Positions 1-8,859 of a stretch of 64,000 nt of DNA are shown one piece after another (within the stretch, counting starts at the first letter, position 1; every line of letters starts with the position of its first letter). This DNA is from Brevibacillus panacihumi W25. Lineage in GTDB: Bacteria; Bacillota; Bacilli; Brevibacillales; Brevibacillaceae. The notes under the pieces are model-generated. The model searched no databases, was not told the origin of the DNA, and was given only the letters and a program-made list of their open reading frames with translations. Location of the stretch: positions 310,001-374,000 of the forward strand of contig NZ_KI629785.1 of NCBI RefSeq assembly GCF_000503775.1, read 5' to 3'. A program made the position numbers and the translations under genes.

Positions 1-22
1 ATTGCATGAGAATCAGATCCAT
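1..22 (-). CDS. fliR: Flagellar export protein FliR, first codons only (cut by window edge)
   Basis: Seven codons (MDLILMQ) start with ATG at 22, immediately after the fliQ stop codon, and run off the window edge. FliR is an integral membrane part of the flagellar type III export gate and follows fliQ in Bacillales fla/che operons. The identification rests on position only, because too little sequence is present for a family match. Confidence 0.55.
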
Positions 23-25
23 ACG

Positions 26-295
26 CTACCCTACAAACCGATGGAGATTCCCGAGAATACCCATCGCAAAATCTAGCATGGTCTGCAGCATCCATGGTCC
101 TACTGCAAGGATGATAACGAAGACACCCACAATTTTTGGAATGAATGCGAGAGTCTGCTCCTGGATTTGTGTCGTTGCTTGAAAAATACTTACACTCAAA
201 CCGATCAACAGGGCGATCCCGAGTGCAGGGGCAGCCACCAGAAGGATGGTGTAAACAGCATTTTGGGCAACTTGCATCAGCAGTTCTTGTGTCAT
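26..295 (-). CDS. fliQ: Flagellar export protein FliQ
   Basis: This 89-residue protein has two hydrophobic segments (about residues 15-38 and 50-75) and the usual FliQ length. FliQ forms the export gate with FliP and FliR inside the basal-body MS ring. Recognisable FliQ features include the N-terminal run ending in VAAPALGIALLIG, then SIFQATTQIQEQTL and the FIPKI motif. It lies 28 bp after fliP and directly before fliR, the standard gene order. Confidence 0.95.
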   Translation of the reverse strand: MTQELLMQVAQNAVYTILLVAAPALGIALLIGLSVSIFQATTQIQEQTLAFIPKIVGVFVIILAVGPWMLQTMLDFAMGILGNLHRFVG

Positions 296-323
296 CCCTC
301 TACCTCCTCTTGCCCTTTACAAA

Positions 324-1088
324 TTAGCCAAAGCTCGTCAAAAGCGACTTCACTACTAAATACCAGCCGTCCACCATAATGAACAACAGGATTTTGAACG
401 GCAATGAAATCATGACGGGCGGCAACATCATCATCCCCATCCCCATCAAGATACTGGAGATAATCAAATCAATCATGAGAAACGGGATAAAAATCATAAA
501 GCCGATCTGGAAAGCTGTTTTTAATTCACTGATTGCATAAGCCGGTACGAGCGCACTAAGAGGAATATCCTCGATCGTAGTAGGCCTTTCCGCCTTCGTA
601 TATTCCAGAAAAAGCTTCAAGTCTTTTTCCCGGGTCTGTTTCGCCATGAATTCCTTAAAAGGGACGACCGCTGCATCAAACGCCTGCTCTTGCGTAAGCT
701 GGCCTTGCATAAAGGGCTGCACAGCCACTTCATTTACTTTGGCAAAGGTAGGAGCCATGATAAAAAAGGTCATAAACATCGCGAGTGCAATCAACACTTG
801 GTTGGGAGGCATCTGCTGCGTCGCCAATGCATTGCGAACGAAGGAGAGCACGATTATGATGCGCGTAAAACTAGTCATCAAGAGCAGAATTGCAGGTGCG
901 ACAGACAACACCGTCAAGATCAGCAAAAGCTGAATGGCTGAGGATGTCTCCTGTGGCGTACCGTTTCCGCCCCCTATCTGCAAATCAATGGTTGGAATAA
1001 GCGGTGTCCCCACGGGAGCTGCCAAGACCATATTCGGGATTGCCAGCAAGATAACGGCAACCACCAGCAACTGCCAAAAAAATTTCAT
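324..1088 (-). CDS. fliP: Flagellar export protein FliP
   Basis: FliP is the core membrane component of the flagellar type III export gate. The 254-residue product starts with a cleavable-looking signal segment (MKFFWQLLVVAVILL), as FliP proteins do, followed by the family block TSFTRIIIVLSFVRNAL and three C-terminal hydrophobic segments. A longer frame is open upstream to 1166, but the ATG at 1088 is preceded by AGGGGA and matches FliP N-termini, so it is preferred. The start overlaps the fliO stop by four bases, suggesting coupled translation. Confidence 0.95.
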   Translation of the reverse strand: MKFFWQLLVVAVILLAIPNMVLAAPVGTPLIPTIDLQIGGGNGTPQETSSAIQLLLILTVLSVAPAILLLMTSFTRIIIVLSFVRNALATQQMPPNQVLIALAMFMTFFIMAPTFAKVNEVAVQPFMQGQLTQEQAFDAAVVPFKEFMAKQTREKDLKLFLEYTKAERPTTIEDIPLSALVPAYAISELKTAFQIGFMIFIPFLMIDLIISSILMGMGMMMLPPVMISLPFKILLFIMVDGWYLVVKSLLTSFG

Positions 1089-1762
1089 CTCCGGTCCCCT
1101 CTGTCCTGTGGTTCCTCGCTTCCCCACTCCTTTTTTTGAACGGGGCGCTTCTTTTGATCGTTCCACTGTGAATTCAGTAATTCCTCAAACGACTTTCCAT
1201 CCATATGGCCGGTAAACAGCATTTCTTCCTCAACGTCTTTCTTTTTGCCGAATGGCAGCCAAGAAAATGTCTTTCGTAGCGGAGGGATTTCAGCATCTGC
1301 CAGGATGACATCCGCTTCTTCTCCCGGCTCGATCTCTTTAAGCAATTGCACGTTCTCTCCTACACCTACGATGTAAAGCCGATCGCCGATCATGATGACC
1401 TGCAACGTCTTTCCGTTGCCGAGTGGCGCAGCACTGATAATTTTAATGGGGCCTTGTGTCTGACCAAGCTGCTTTTTTCCCAAAAAACGCAGTACTCCAT
1501 AGATCAAAACAATGATGAAGCCGAGAGAAAAAATCACCTGAACGAGATAACCAAGCATACTGCCTGTCTCGCTACCGGGAATGGCCGCCGGCTGTTGAAC
1601 TTCTCCGGCGGGCGCATTGCTCGATGTCGTCTTTCCATTGTTGATCTCATCGAATACGGTTCCTCCTTCAGCCATGGCCAAAGTCGGGAGGGAGGCGACG
1701 AGTAGCATCGTGAGACAGACAACCCAAAAAAGTCGCGTCCCTGGAATCCAAATTCGTTTCAT
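1085..1762 (-). CDS. fliO: Flagellar biosynthesis protein FliO (FliZ-type)
   Basis: FliO helps assemble the FliP ring of the export gate. The 225-residue product has an N-terminal signal-like segment (about residues 8-31), an extracytoplasmic linker, one transmembrane segment (about 73-95, ending ILIYGVLRFLGKK) and a cytoplasmic domain with the FliO-type stretch GPIKIISAAPLGNGKTLQVI. Bacillus homologues are often called FliZ. Its start overlaps the cheY stop by one base (TGATG), and its end overlaps fliP. Confidence 0.9.
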   Translation of the reverse strand: MKRIWIPGTRLFWVVCLTMLLVASLPTLAMAEGGTVFDEINNGKTTSSNAPAGEVQQPAAIPGSETGSMLGYLVQVIFSLGFIIVLIYGVLRFLGKKQLGQTQGPIKIISAAPLGNGKTLQVIMIGDRLYIVGVGENVQLLKEIEPGEEADVILADAEIPPLRKTFSWLPFGKKKDVEEEMLFTGHMDGKSFEELLNSQWNDQKKRPVQKKEWGSEEPQDRGDRR

Positions 1763-2124
1763 CAGCTCAAGGTCTTTTTTATCGCTTCCAAGACGCGATC
1801 TGCCTGGAACGGCTTCACGATGAAATCTTTTGCGCCCGCCTGAATCGCATCAATGACCATCGCTTGTTGCCCCATCGCAGAACACATGATGACCCGCGCG
1901 TTTGGATCCATTTTTTTGATTTCCTTCAATGCGGCAATCCCGTCCATCTCTGGCATGGTGATATCCATGGTTACGAGGTCAGGACCAAGTTCTTTGTATT
2001 TTTCTACAGCCTGTGCTCCATCGCTTGCTTCTCCAACGACGGTATAGCCGTTTTTCGACAGAATTTCCTTGATCATCATGCGCATGAAAGCAGCGTCATC
2101 TACAATTAGTACCTTGTTAGACAT
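1762..2124 (-). CDS. cheY: Chemotaxis response regulator CheY
   Basis: This 120-residue single-domain receiver carries the acidic pocket (VDDAAF near residue 8), the phospho-acceptor Asp in LVTMDITMPEMDG (about residue 54), the conserved Thr/Ser position before AMGQQ, and Lys in FIVKPF. In Bacillales, CheY-P binds the motor switch and promotes counter-clockwise rotation. It sits between fliY and fliO as in Bacillus. FliY, encoded just upstream, is the phosphatase that resets it. Confidence 0.97.
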   Translation of the reverse strand: MSNKVLIVDDAAFMRMMIKEILSKNGYTVVGEASDGAQAVEKYKELGPDLVTMDITMPEMDGIAALKEIKKMDPNARVIMCSAMGQQAMVIDAIQAGAKDFIVKPFQADRVLEAIKKTLS

Positions 2125-2161
2125 GGATCGTTCCTCCTAATGCTTGACAATGAATTTTGTT

Positions 2162-3505
2162 TTATTGCAACTTTTGTACACGATCAATCGGGCTGATGAT
2201 ATCCGTCACACGGACACCGAAGTTCTCATCAATGACAACAACTTCCCCTTTGGCAATCAGCTTGTTGTTCACCAGAATGTCTACATGTTCTCCAGCGAGC
2301 TTGTCCAACTGGATGATGGAACCTGCAGACAAATCGAGAATTTCCCGGATCAGCTTCTTGGTGCGTCCCAACTCAACGGTCACTTGCAACGGAATATCCA
2401 TCAACAAGTTCAGATTCTGCTCTTCTGCGTAACCCATAGGACCACCTCCAAGTGGGGCAAATTGTGCTGGTTTGACATTTGCCTGGTTCACCATCGGATT
2501 GCCGTAGTGCTGCGGTGCCTGCGGTACAGGAGGCGCTTGATACGGCGGCGGGTAAGGCACGTAGCCGGGAGGAACAGCATACGCGTCCGGATACATCTGT
2601 TGACCGGGATAACCCATTGGCGGTTGTGCATACCCCGATGGCGGCTGTTGGTACATCTGGTCTGGCTGGGATGGTGCGCTTGGAGGTGCGGATGGTGCTT
2701 GTGCCGGTTCTGGCTGCACATGGACTGCTTGTGGTGCAGCACTTGGTATTGTCGGCATTTCCATTTCGGCCACAGGTGCGGCGGCGGCAGCTTCTTCCTC
2801 AGACCCGCCAACTAGCCGTTCGATCATGCTCTTCGCAAAATGGAGCGGCAAGAGCTGCATGATGTTCGAATCGATCAATTCTCCCTGATCGCCCACCTTC
2901 AAACGGAACGAGACCTTTACCAGTGGACTATCGTCCTCTTTAAAGCTGTCTCCGCCCTTTCCTTGCGCCAGATCCATCACATCAATCCCAGGCGGAGTGA
3001 TATTGATAAACTGGTTGAAAATCGTCGACATGGATGTTGCGGAAGAGCCCATCATCTGATTCATGGCTTCCTGTACGGCACTTATGTGCAATTCAGTAAG
3101 CTCTGTGTTTTCAGGACGTCCTTCGCCCCCCATCATCAGGTCGGCAATAACGGCGGCGTCCTCCATCCGAATGACCAATACATTCGTTCCTGTAAATCCA
3201 TCCGTATATTCAACATGCACGGCTACGTGGGGGACTGGAAATTCATTTTCCAATTCACTGACGTTTACGACCGAGACAGTCGGTGTCGTGATGTCTACTT
3301 TTCGGCTCAACAGGGTAGACAAAGCTGTAGCAGCACTTCCGAAGGAGATGTTTCCGATCTCTCCCAGCGCATCCTGCTCGAACGGGGACAGATAATCGGT
3401 GACGTCCGTGCTGCCTGCAGCGTCGGCTTCCTCTTCATCTTCAACCAGGTTGTTAGCGCGTAAAAGCGCGTCAATCTCGTCTTGAGAAAGCATGTCTCTA
3501 CTCAT
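2162..3505 (-). CDS. fliY: Flagellar motor switch phosphatase FliY
   Basis: FliY is a switch-complex protein that dephosphorylates CheY-P. The 447-residue product has an N-terminal CheY-binding motif (MLSQDEIDALL), a CheC/FliM-like middle with two phosphatase-type motifs (EIGNISFGSAA near residue 51 and QEAMNQMMGSSA near 145), a Pro/Gln/Tyr-rich linker (about 235-345) and a C-terminal FliN/SpoA domain (about 360-445). The linker is longer and of lower complexity than usual. The gene overlaps the fliM stop by eight bases. Confidence 0.95.
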   Translation of the reverse strand: MSRDMLSQDEIDALLRANNLVEDEEEADAAGSTDVTDYLSPFEQDALGEIGNISFGSAATALSTLLSRKVDITTPTVSVVNVSELENEFPVPHVAVHVEYTDGFTGTNVLVIRMEDAAVIADLMMGGEGRPENTELTELHISAVQEAMNQMMGSSATSMSTIFNQFINITPPGIDVMDLAQGKGGDSFKEDDSPLVKVSFRLKVGDQGELIDSNIMQLLPLHFAKSMIERLVGGSEEEAAAAAPVAEMEMPTIPSAAPQAVHVQPEPAQAPSAPPSAPSQPDQMYQQPPSGYAQPPMGYPGQQMYPDAYAVPPGYVPYPPPYQAPPVPQAPQHYGNPMVNQANVKPAQFAPLGGGPMGYAEEQNLNLLMDIPLQVTVELGRTKKLIREILDLSAGSIIQLDKLAGEHVDILVNNKLIAKGEVVVIDENFGVRVTDIISPIDRVQKLQ

Positions 3506-4493
3506 TTTGTTCCTCCCCCTCCTCTATGACTTCATCGATCTGAACGGCGATTCGTCCTTTTTGCTTTCCCGGTTGACCCAGGAACTTCAATTGGCTGCCT
3601 ACCTTGATTTTCAGCTTGTTATCCAACGATTGATCGAGTTGAATCACATCGCCTTTTTGCAATTGCATAAGATCGCCTACGGTAATGGTGGCTGTTCCCA
3701 TTTCTGCAATGATTGGCAGCTTGGCTGTCTTCACTCGCTCTTCCACGCGAAGCCGCTCCTCTTCGTCGCGCGTCTTCTTTTGTTTAGAGAACCAGTACTG
3801 TCCTGAAAGCTTGGACATGATCGGTTCCAACACGACGTGAGGCAGACATAAATTGATCATGCCGGTTGTATCGCCAATTTTTGTACTAAATGAGATAACC
3901 GCAACAATTTCGTTGGGAGAAACAATCTGCATGAACTGCGGGTTCATCTCCAGGCCTTCCAGGTACGGATCCAACTCAATGATTTGTTTCCATGCCTCGT
4001 GGAAGGTGTCCAACGCCTTTCCAAACACTCTTTCCATCACCGTTGTTTCAATTTCCGTGAGTGCCCCCAGCTTGTCCGGGATGGCGCCTTGCCCACCCAA
4101 AAGCCGGTCCAGCATGGTATAGGCGATGTTCGGATTCACTTCCAAAACCATGCGGCCCTCCAAAGGCGGTGCCTCGAAAATATTGAGGATCGTCATCTTG
4201 GGAATGGAGCGAATAAACTCGTCATACGGCAATTGATCGACGGAGGCAACCGTAATTTGCACGAAGGTACGGAGCTGAGCAGAAAAATATGTCGTCAACA
4301 GTCTCGCGTAGTTTTCGTGGATACGCGTCAGACCGCGAATCTGATCTTTAGAAAATCGCAAAGCTCGCTTAAAATCGTATACTTTTATCTTGCGCTCAGT
4401 CTCTTCTTTTTTCAGCTCATTGGCGTCCATTTCTCCTGAAGAAAGGGCAGCCAATAACGCATCAATCTCACTCTGTGAGAGAACCTCGGCCAT
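3498..4493 (-). CDS. fliM: Flagellar motor switch protein FliM
   Basis: FliM is the middle ring protein of the flagellar C-ring. The 331 residues begin with the CheY-P docking motif (LSQSEIDALLAAL), followed by the CheC-like core and a C-terminal SpoA domain ending in a Glu-rich tail. Family landmarks such as FKRALRFSKDQIRGL and the GGQG loop are present. It is followed directly by fliY and preceded by fliL, as in Bacillus. Confidence 0.97.
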   Translation of the reverse strand: MAEVLSQSEIDALLAALSSGEMDANELKKEETERKIKVYDFKRALRFSKDQIRGLTRIHENYARLLTTYFSAQLRTFVQITVASVDQLPYDEFIRSIPKMTILNIFEAPPLEGRMVLEVNPNIAYTMLDRLLGGQGAIPDKLGALTEIETTVMERVFGKALDTFHEAWKQIIELDPYLEGLEMNPQFMQIVSPNEIVAVISFSTKIGDTTGMINLCLPHVVLEPIMSKLSGQYWFSKQKKTRDEEERLRVEERVKTAKLPIIAEMGTATITVGDLMQLQKGDVIQLDQSLDNKLKIKVGSQLKFLGQPGKQKGRIAVQIDEVIEEGEEQNE

Positions 4494-4532
4494 CTATCGT
4501 CACCTCCTTGCTATGTATACATCCGTGAATCT

Positions 4533-4988
4533 CTATGACAAGACACGTTTGGTAGTAATGACTTGAACAATCTTGCCTTCCTGCATCAAGGAGCTGATCT
4601 CATTCATGATCTTGGCCTCCAGCTTGTTTACGCCTTCCGTCCCCTTGATGTCTTCCGGCGTCAATCCAGCCAATGTCTTAATGATCACCTGATTTACTTG
4701 TGGGAGACGCTGCTCCAGCTCTGCCTTCGCATTTTTGTCCTCAGCCGTAATGGTAAAGCGGATAATCATGTAGTTATTGGTGAGTAGATTGGTCGTAATT
4801 TCTCCCGTATCGACTGAGTATTCCTGCATTTCTTTCGCAGATAGCACTTTTACTTCCTTTACATCCTGATTGGCTGTCTGGGAGGTAGGCGAAAGAAACG
4901 TTTGCCAAAGTACGAAAGAGATGACACCCAGAAGAGAAATCGCGATGATAATAATAAGTGCCATGTTAAACAACCGATTTTGAAACAT
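4533..4988 (-). CDS. fliL: Flagellar basal body-associated protein FliL
   Basis: The 151-residue single-pass membrane protein has a transmembrane segment near residues 9-30 and an extracytoplasmic FliL domain with TGEITTNLLTNNYMIIRF and the late IMNEISSLMQEGKI block. FliL surrounds the stator and supports motor torque. It sits between swrD/flbD and fliM, the usual place. Confidence 0.93.
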   Translation of the reverse strand: MFQNRLFNMALIIIIAISLLGVISFVLWQTFLSPTSQTANQDVKEVKVLSAKEMQEYSVDTGEITTNLLTNNYMIIRFTITAEDKNAKAELEQRLPQVNQVIIKTLAGLTPEDIKGTEGVNKLEAKIMNEISSLMQEGKIVQVITTKRVLS

Positions 4989-5002
4989 CGCAATGCCCCC
5001 CG

Positions 5003-5224
5003 CTATTCATTTGCATCATCCGGGATTCTGGGTATTCCTGTCGCCGGATGAACATTTTGATAAAACGCTTGAACACGGTTCGCGACAGACTCCGCAGAAT
5101 CCTTGACGATGTATTTTCTGTCGTTGAAGAGTGTGATTACCGTATCGGGAGTCGCCTCGACAGTCTCGATATGCGTCGCATTCAAATAAAAGACAGACCC
5201 GTTAAACCGCGTCAACTTGATCAC
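5003..5224 (-). CDS. swrD: FlbD/SwrD family flagellar protein
   Basis: This 73-residue soluble protein begins MIKLTRFNGSVFYLNA and contains ETVEATPDTVITL, the signature of the FlbD family. The Bacillus subtilis homologue SwrD increases motor power and is needed for swarming. It lies between the hook gene and fliL. The name follows B. subtilis usage; FlbD is the broader family name. Confidence 0.88.
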   Translation of the reverse strand: MIKLTRFNGSVFYLNATHIETVEATPDTVITLFNDRKYIVKDSAESVANRVQAFYQNVHPATGIPRIPDDANE

Positions 5225-5250
5225 ATTGACAGCTCCTTTTTGCTATCTGT

Positions 5251-5277
5251 GGAGAAGGAGAGACTCTCTCCTCCTCC
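5251..5277 (-). promoter_or_regulatory. Intra-operon RNA hairpin between hook gene and swrD
   Basis: Two 12-base arms (5251-5262 and 5266-5277) with a 3-base loop would fold in the minus-strand transcript as a fully paired hairpin with a single G-U wobble. No U-tract follows, so it is not a standard terminator. It could act as a 3' stabiliser for the hook mRNA or as a processing point. The function is inference. Confidence 0.5.
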
Positions 5278-5296
5278 CTACTCAGCCACTATCCGA

Positions 5297-6118
5297 TTAA
5301 CGCTTCAGGTTTACCAATTCTTCTAGTACTGTATCGGATGTCGTAATGATGCGGGAGTTCGCCTGGAATCCGCGCTGGGCTACGATCATCTCTGTAAATT
5401 CCTCGGACAGGTCAACGTTGGACATCTCCAATTGGCCTGCAATGACGCTGACACGCGCTTCTGCTGCTGTCGTCGGCGTCATCGGATCATCATCACGCGG
5501 ACCGGCGTTCACGGTATTCTCGTAGAGAGAGTTTCCGATTTTTTTCAGACCGCCCGGGTTGTTGAAAGTCATCAAGCCGATCGTATAAGGCGTATCGAGA
5601 GCACCCGTATCGTCCACAGTGGTGATCGAACCGTCTTTTCCGATCGAGTAGGAAATGATGCCGTCTGCCTGGTTGATTTGGATAGCTCCCCCGCCAGAAT
5701 CGAGAAGCTTGAGCCCCTGCGGGTTAACCAGGAAGCCTTGTGCATCGCGAGTAAAGTTTCCTGCACGAGTGTAGTAAATCGTTTCTCCTTCATCCGGGCT
5801 CACCATGAAGAATGCGTCTCCCTCGATCGACAAATCTGTAGGAAGGTTGGTCGTCATCGGGCTTCCCGCATTAAACACGGTATCGATGGAAGCAATAGAG
5901 GAACCAAGACCGATCTGAGTCGGGTTCGTACCGCCTTTCCCTCCATCTTCGGAAGGTGCGCCAGCGCCTTGAATGTTTTGGCTGAGGATGTCCTGAAACA
6001 TAACACGGCCTTTTTTATAGCCTACCGTGTTGACGTTGGCGATGTTGTTACCGATCACATCCAATTTCGTTTGAAATCCTCGAAGTCCGGAAATACCGGA
6101 ATACATGGAACGCAACAT
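5297..6118 (-). CDS. flgE: Flagellar hook protein (FlgE in B. subtilis usage; FlgG-type)
   Basis: This 273-residue rod/hook-family protein has the N-terminal block LRSMYSGISGLRGFQ and IGNNIANVNTVGYKK, and the C-terminal block QRGFQANSRIITTSD. It is short, like the B. subtilis hook protein, and could equally be annotated FlgG. The ATG at 6118 is preceded by AAAGGAGGAAACACTC, so it is chosen over the open frame reaching 6163. It follows the small flagellar operon protein at 6219-6614. Confidence 0.9.
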   Translation of the reverse strand: MLRSMYSGISGLRGFQTKLDVIGNNIANVNTVGYKKGRVMFQDILSQNIQGAGAPSEDGGKGGTNPTQIGLGSSIASIDTVFNAGSPMTTNLPTDLSIEGDAFFMVSPDEGETIYYTRAGNFTRDAQGFLVNPQGLKLLDSGGGAIQINQADGIISYSIGKDGSITTVDDTGALDTPYTIGLMTFNNPGGLKKIGNSLYENTVNAGPRDDDPMTPTTAAEARVSVIAGQLEMSNVDLSEEFTEMIVAQRGFQANSRIITTSDTVLEELVNLKR

Positions 6119-6218
6119 GAGTGTTTCCTCCTTTTGCAAATTGGTTTTGGCTGCCTCTGTCATTCAGCAACCGCAGGCCTCCATCATCGTGGTCCAGCCT
6201 GTTTTATCCCACCTTTGA

Positions 6219-6614
6219 TCAGACAAAGATGGCGCTGTCGATATTGGTAAACACGTTGTCCTTCATGTTTCCTCCATCTACAGCCGTAATGATCTTCCGA
6301 TTTACGATGCTCACGACGTAAGCCACATTGTCCATCAAGATCAACGATTCTTTTGCTCCCTTGGAAGCCGCTTTTTGTACCGCTGATTCCAGTCGTTCGA
6401 GCTGCGGGCTCTCAAGCGAAATGCCCCGTTCACGCAATCGGTTCGTGGCGTGCTGGCTAAATGTCAGCGATTTGCTTCTTGCTGTCTGGCCAAGCGATTC
6501 CGTCAGATACTGATGAAAGGATACGCCACTTCCTGTTGCAGCTTGTGGTGTAGCTTTCGGTACGTGATTCGTTTTCGGAGGAAAGTAGGTTTGCCCCACA
6601 TGAAATTGGTTCAT
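6219..6614 (-). CDS. Flagellar operon protein, TIGR02530 (FlgB-like operon) family
   Basis: The 131-residue protein contains FSQHATNRLRERGI, LIMDNVAYVVSIVNRKIITAVD and a C-terminal NVFTNIDSAIFV block. These mark the small conserved protein found beside the hook gene in Bacillales and Clostridia flagellar operons. Its exact role is unknown. It lies only 24 bp after fliK, which leaves no room for the flgD gene that normally separates the two. Confidence 0.82.
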   Translation of the reverse strand: MNQFHVGQTYFPPKTNHVPKATPQAATGSGVSFHQYLTESLGQTARSKSLTFSQHATNRLRERGISLESPQLERLESAVQKAASKGAKESLILMDNVAYVVSIVNRKIITAVDGGNMKDNVFTNIDSAIFV

Positions 6615-6638
6615 GCTGCTTCCTCCTTTATACCAATC

Positions 6639-7883
6639 CTAGACGATATCATCGATCTCGCGAGATGGCATGCCCGGACTGCTCCACTGGTCGACTGCTT
6701 CACTTTCTTCAACCAAAGCATCCAATGAAAATTCAGCTTGCTCATCCTGTTGTTTTTGCTGGGACTGTTGCTCCTGCTGCTGCTTCGCCTGTTCGCGTTG
6801 CTGTTGGAAGCTGAAGTTCTCAGACTGCTGATGTGTCGTCACTTCCAGGCGCTCGACCTGTAATCCTTGCTGGCTCAATGCTGCACGCAAAGATCCCAGC
6901 TGGTTGTCCAGCATGTCCTTGCCGGCTTGTGTCTCAGCAGCGAATTGGGCTGTAATGACGCCGTTCTTGGAAGTAATCGTCACGTCTACCTTCCCGAGCG
7001 ATTGCGGATTCAAAATCAATTTTGCCGTATGCACGCCGTTGACTTGGGTTAGGTTCATCTGCTTGACAAAAATCTGCGTCACTTGCTCAGGCAATTGATT
7101 GGCTGTCACCTGGTGAGCAGGCACATCTGCACGCTGGAACGATTGTCCTGATTGGACAGGCGCAGGCGTTGCAAGAGGAGCTTGTCCTCCGAATTGTGGT
7201 AAATTGCCGCCCTCGCTGTTGTCCTGATTCAACATCATACCGGACGTTTGCACATTGGCTTGTACGGTTTGGGACTGGATACCTGCTTCAGCCTTATAAG
7301 CGGACAATCCTTGGCTGATGCGAAGCGGTTGGATCGGCTTACTTGAATCCTCCTGCATCAATGCTCTCACCGCGAAGGTTTCGTTTCGAACCAGCGATTG
7401 ATTTGTCTTGTTTCCGAGATCTGTCTGCTCATTCTTCAGCTTGGCAAGAAGTGCAGCAAGCTTTTGCATTTCATCGGAAACCGACTCTTTTTGGTTAAGA
7501 TTGGCAAGGAGCTGCTTCACATCCACGGCTACCTGCGGGAGCGGAACCTGCACCTTCTGAATCAATTGATCCATCGCTTTGCTGTTGTTTGCGAGGAATG
7601 ATTCCATCTCCTCATTCCCTTGGTCATGTGCTGCGAGCAACTGTTGGATGAGAGCCATCAGTTCTTCCAATGCTTTCATCTCTTCCTCACTCATGCCTTG
7701 ACCCAACAAAGTGTCCGTCTCTTCACCCTGCAGATTTTGAAGAGCGAAGCCCATTTGTAGGGAAAATAAGTCTCCCAAGCCACTTGCGGCAGATGTACTG
7801 CCTGTTGCCGTTCCCACCTGTGCCGTCACAGTACCGGAAGCACCGTTCGGCAGGGAAAGATTGGCTACATTCATCTCATTCAC
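6639..7883 (-). CDS. fliK: Flagellar hook-length control protein FliK
   Basis: The 414-residue protein has a Gln-rich N-terminal half and a C-terminal Flg_hook domain (about residues 270-360) with TAKLILNPQSLGKVDV and GKDMLDNQLGSLRAAL. FliK acts as a secreted ruler that stops hook export and switches the export gate to filament substrates. The tail (about 355-385) is a Gln-rich, coil-like stretch. The gene sits between motE-like ylxF and the TIGR02530 gene. Confidence 0.9.
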   Translation of the reverse strand: MNEMNVANLSLPNGASGTVTAQVGTATGSTSAASGLGDLFSLQMGFALQNLQGEETDTLLGQGMSEEEMKALEELMALIQQLLAAHDQGNEEMESFLANNSKAMDQLIQKVQVPLPQVAVDVKQLLANLNQKESVSDEMQKLAALLAKLKNEQTDLGNKTNQSLVRNETFAVRALMQEDSSKPIQPLRISQGLSAYKAEAGIQSQTVQANVQTSGMMLNQDNSEGGNLPQFGGQAPLATPAPVQSGQSFQRADVPAHQVTANQLPEQVTQIFVKQMNLTQVNGVHTAKLILNPQSLGKVDVTITSKNGVITAQFAAETQAGKDMLDNQLGSLRAALSQQGLQVERLEVTTHQQSENFSFQQQREQAKQQQEQQSQQKQQDEQAEFSLDALVEESEAVDQWSSPGMPSREIDDIV

Positions 7884-7939
7884 CTCCCTGATTGGTTTAT
7901 TGTTGCTTATAGAATCGACCCGAGTGTCCAGAAGACGCT

Positions 7940-8848
7940 CTATTGTCGCAGCAACTCCTCCGAGATACGCGCCGCCAAATTGTCACTGCTTTTCTTGTCT
8001 TCTTTGGCAATGGCAGACAAGGTTTGGGCGCGCCTGTCTTCCGGCAAAGCCGAAAGGAGCGATAAGGCTTTTTTCTTGTTGGTCGTCATCATGGAGCGGA
8101 TGACAGCTGCAGAGTCCTCTGCAGGCATCTGGGCAAACGTTTTGACGAAGTCCTCTTCGTTATTCGCACCAGCTCCATCCCGCGTTTCGCTCAGAGCTTT
8201 TGTCAACAGCTGTACGCGTTCTTGCAAGGCTGCAATGTCATCGTCCTTGTTCACTACAGAGTCTTTTAGCAGGATCGATATATCGGCAGCCAGCTTCGGA
8301 TTCATTTTTGCTAGAATCTCTGCCCGCTGATTGGGCTTCATTTTCGTCATGACTGTAACAGATTCATCCAAACTCAAATTTTCGATGATTGCGGCTGCAT
8401 TTTTGGCGGACATGGTTGTGTATACTTTCGCCAAATCCTGATACTGCTGTTGGCGTTCGGCCTCTGTGGCTCGTTTGTCCTCCAAAAGCTTGCTTAAGTC
8501 TTGCACCTGTTTTTCCAGGGCTTGGATGGTAGCATCTTTTTGGGCGGACTCACCCTGCAGAGCGGCGATTTCCTGGTGACTATTGGCCTGTTCAGCTTGC
8601 AAGTTGACCACTTTCTCGCTCAGCTCTTCTTTTTCATCCACATTCGAGGGAGCCGCATATTCATCCGGCACAATTTTTTCCACGTACGGGATCTTATTTG
8701 CCCATTGGAGGACGTTCCCCAGCACATTGACACCTAAAAAGCTGAGGAGCACGCCACCAAGGAGGCTGGCAAACAATGCAGGGATGACGATCATGTAAAA
8801 GAACCATTCCCACCTGCTGTATTCCCGTTCTTCTTGGATCTCTTCCAT
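7940..8848 (-). CDS. MotE/YlxF-like flagellar protein (MgtE-N type domain)
   Basis: This 302-residue protein has a transmembrane segment (about residues 13-38), a long coiled coil (about 65-145) and repeated MgtE-N-like helices (KNAAAIIENL, KMKPNQRAEILAKMNPK and a C-terminal copy). The position between fliJ and fliK is that of B. subtilis ylxF. Family members are thought to support stator or chaperone function. The ATG at 8848 has AGGAGG with correct spacing; the frame further upstream to 8974 lies inside fliJ. Confidence 0.85.
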   Translation of the reverse strand: MEEIQEEREYSRWEWFFYMIVIPALFASLLGGVLLSFLGVNVLGNVLQWANKIPYVEKIVPDEYAAPSNVDEKEELSEKVVNLQAEQANSHQEIAALQGESAQKDATIQALEKQVQDLSKLLEDKRATEAERQQQYQDLAKVYTTMSAKNAAAIIENLSLDESVTVMTKMKPNQRAEILAKMNPKLAADISILLKDSVVNKDDDIAALQERVQLLTKALSETRDGAGANNEEDFVKTFAQMPAEDSAAVIRSMMTTNKKKALSLLSALPEDRRAQTLSAIAKEDKKSSDNLAARISEELLRQ

Positions 8849-8859
8849 GTGGTACCTCC

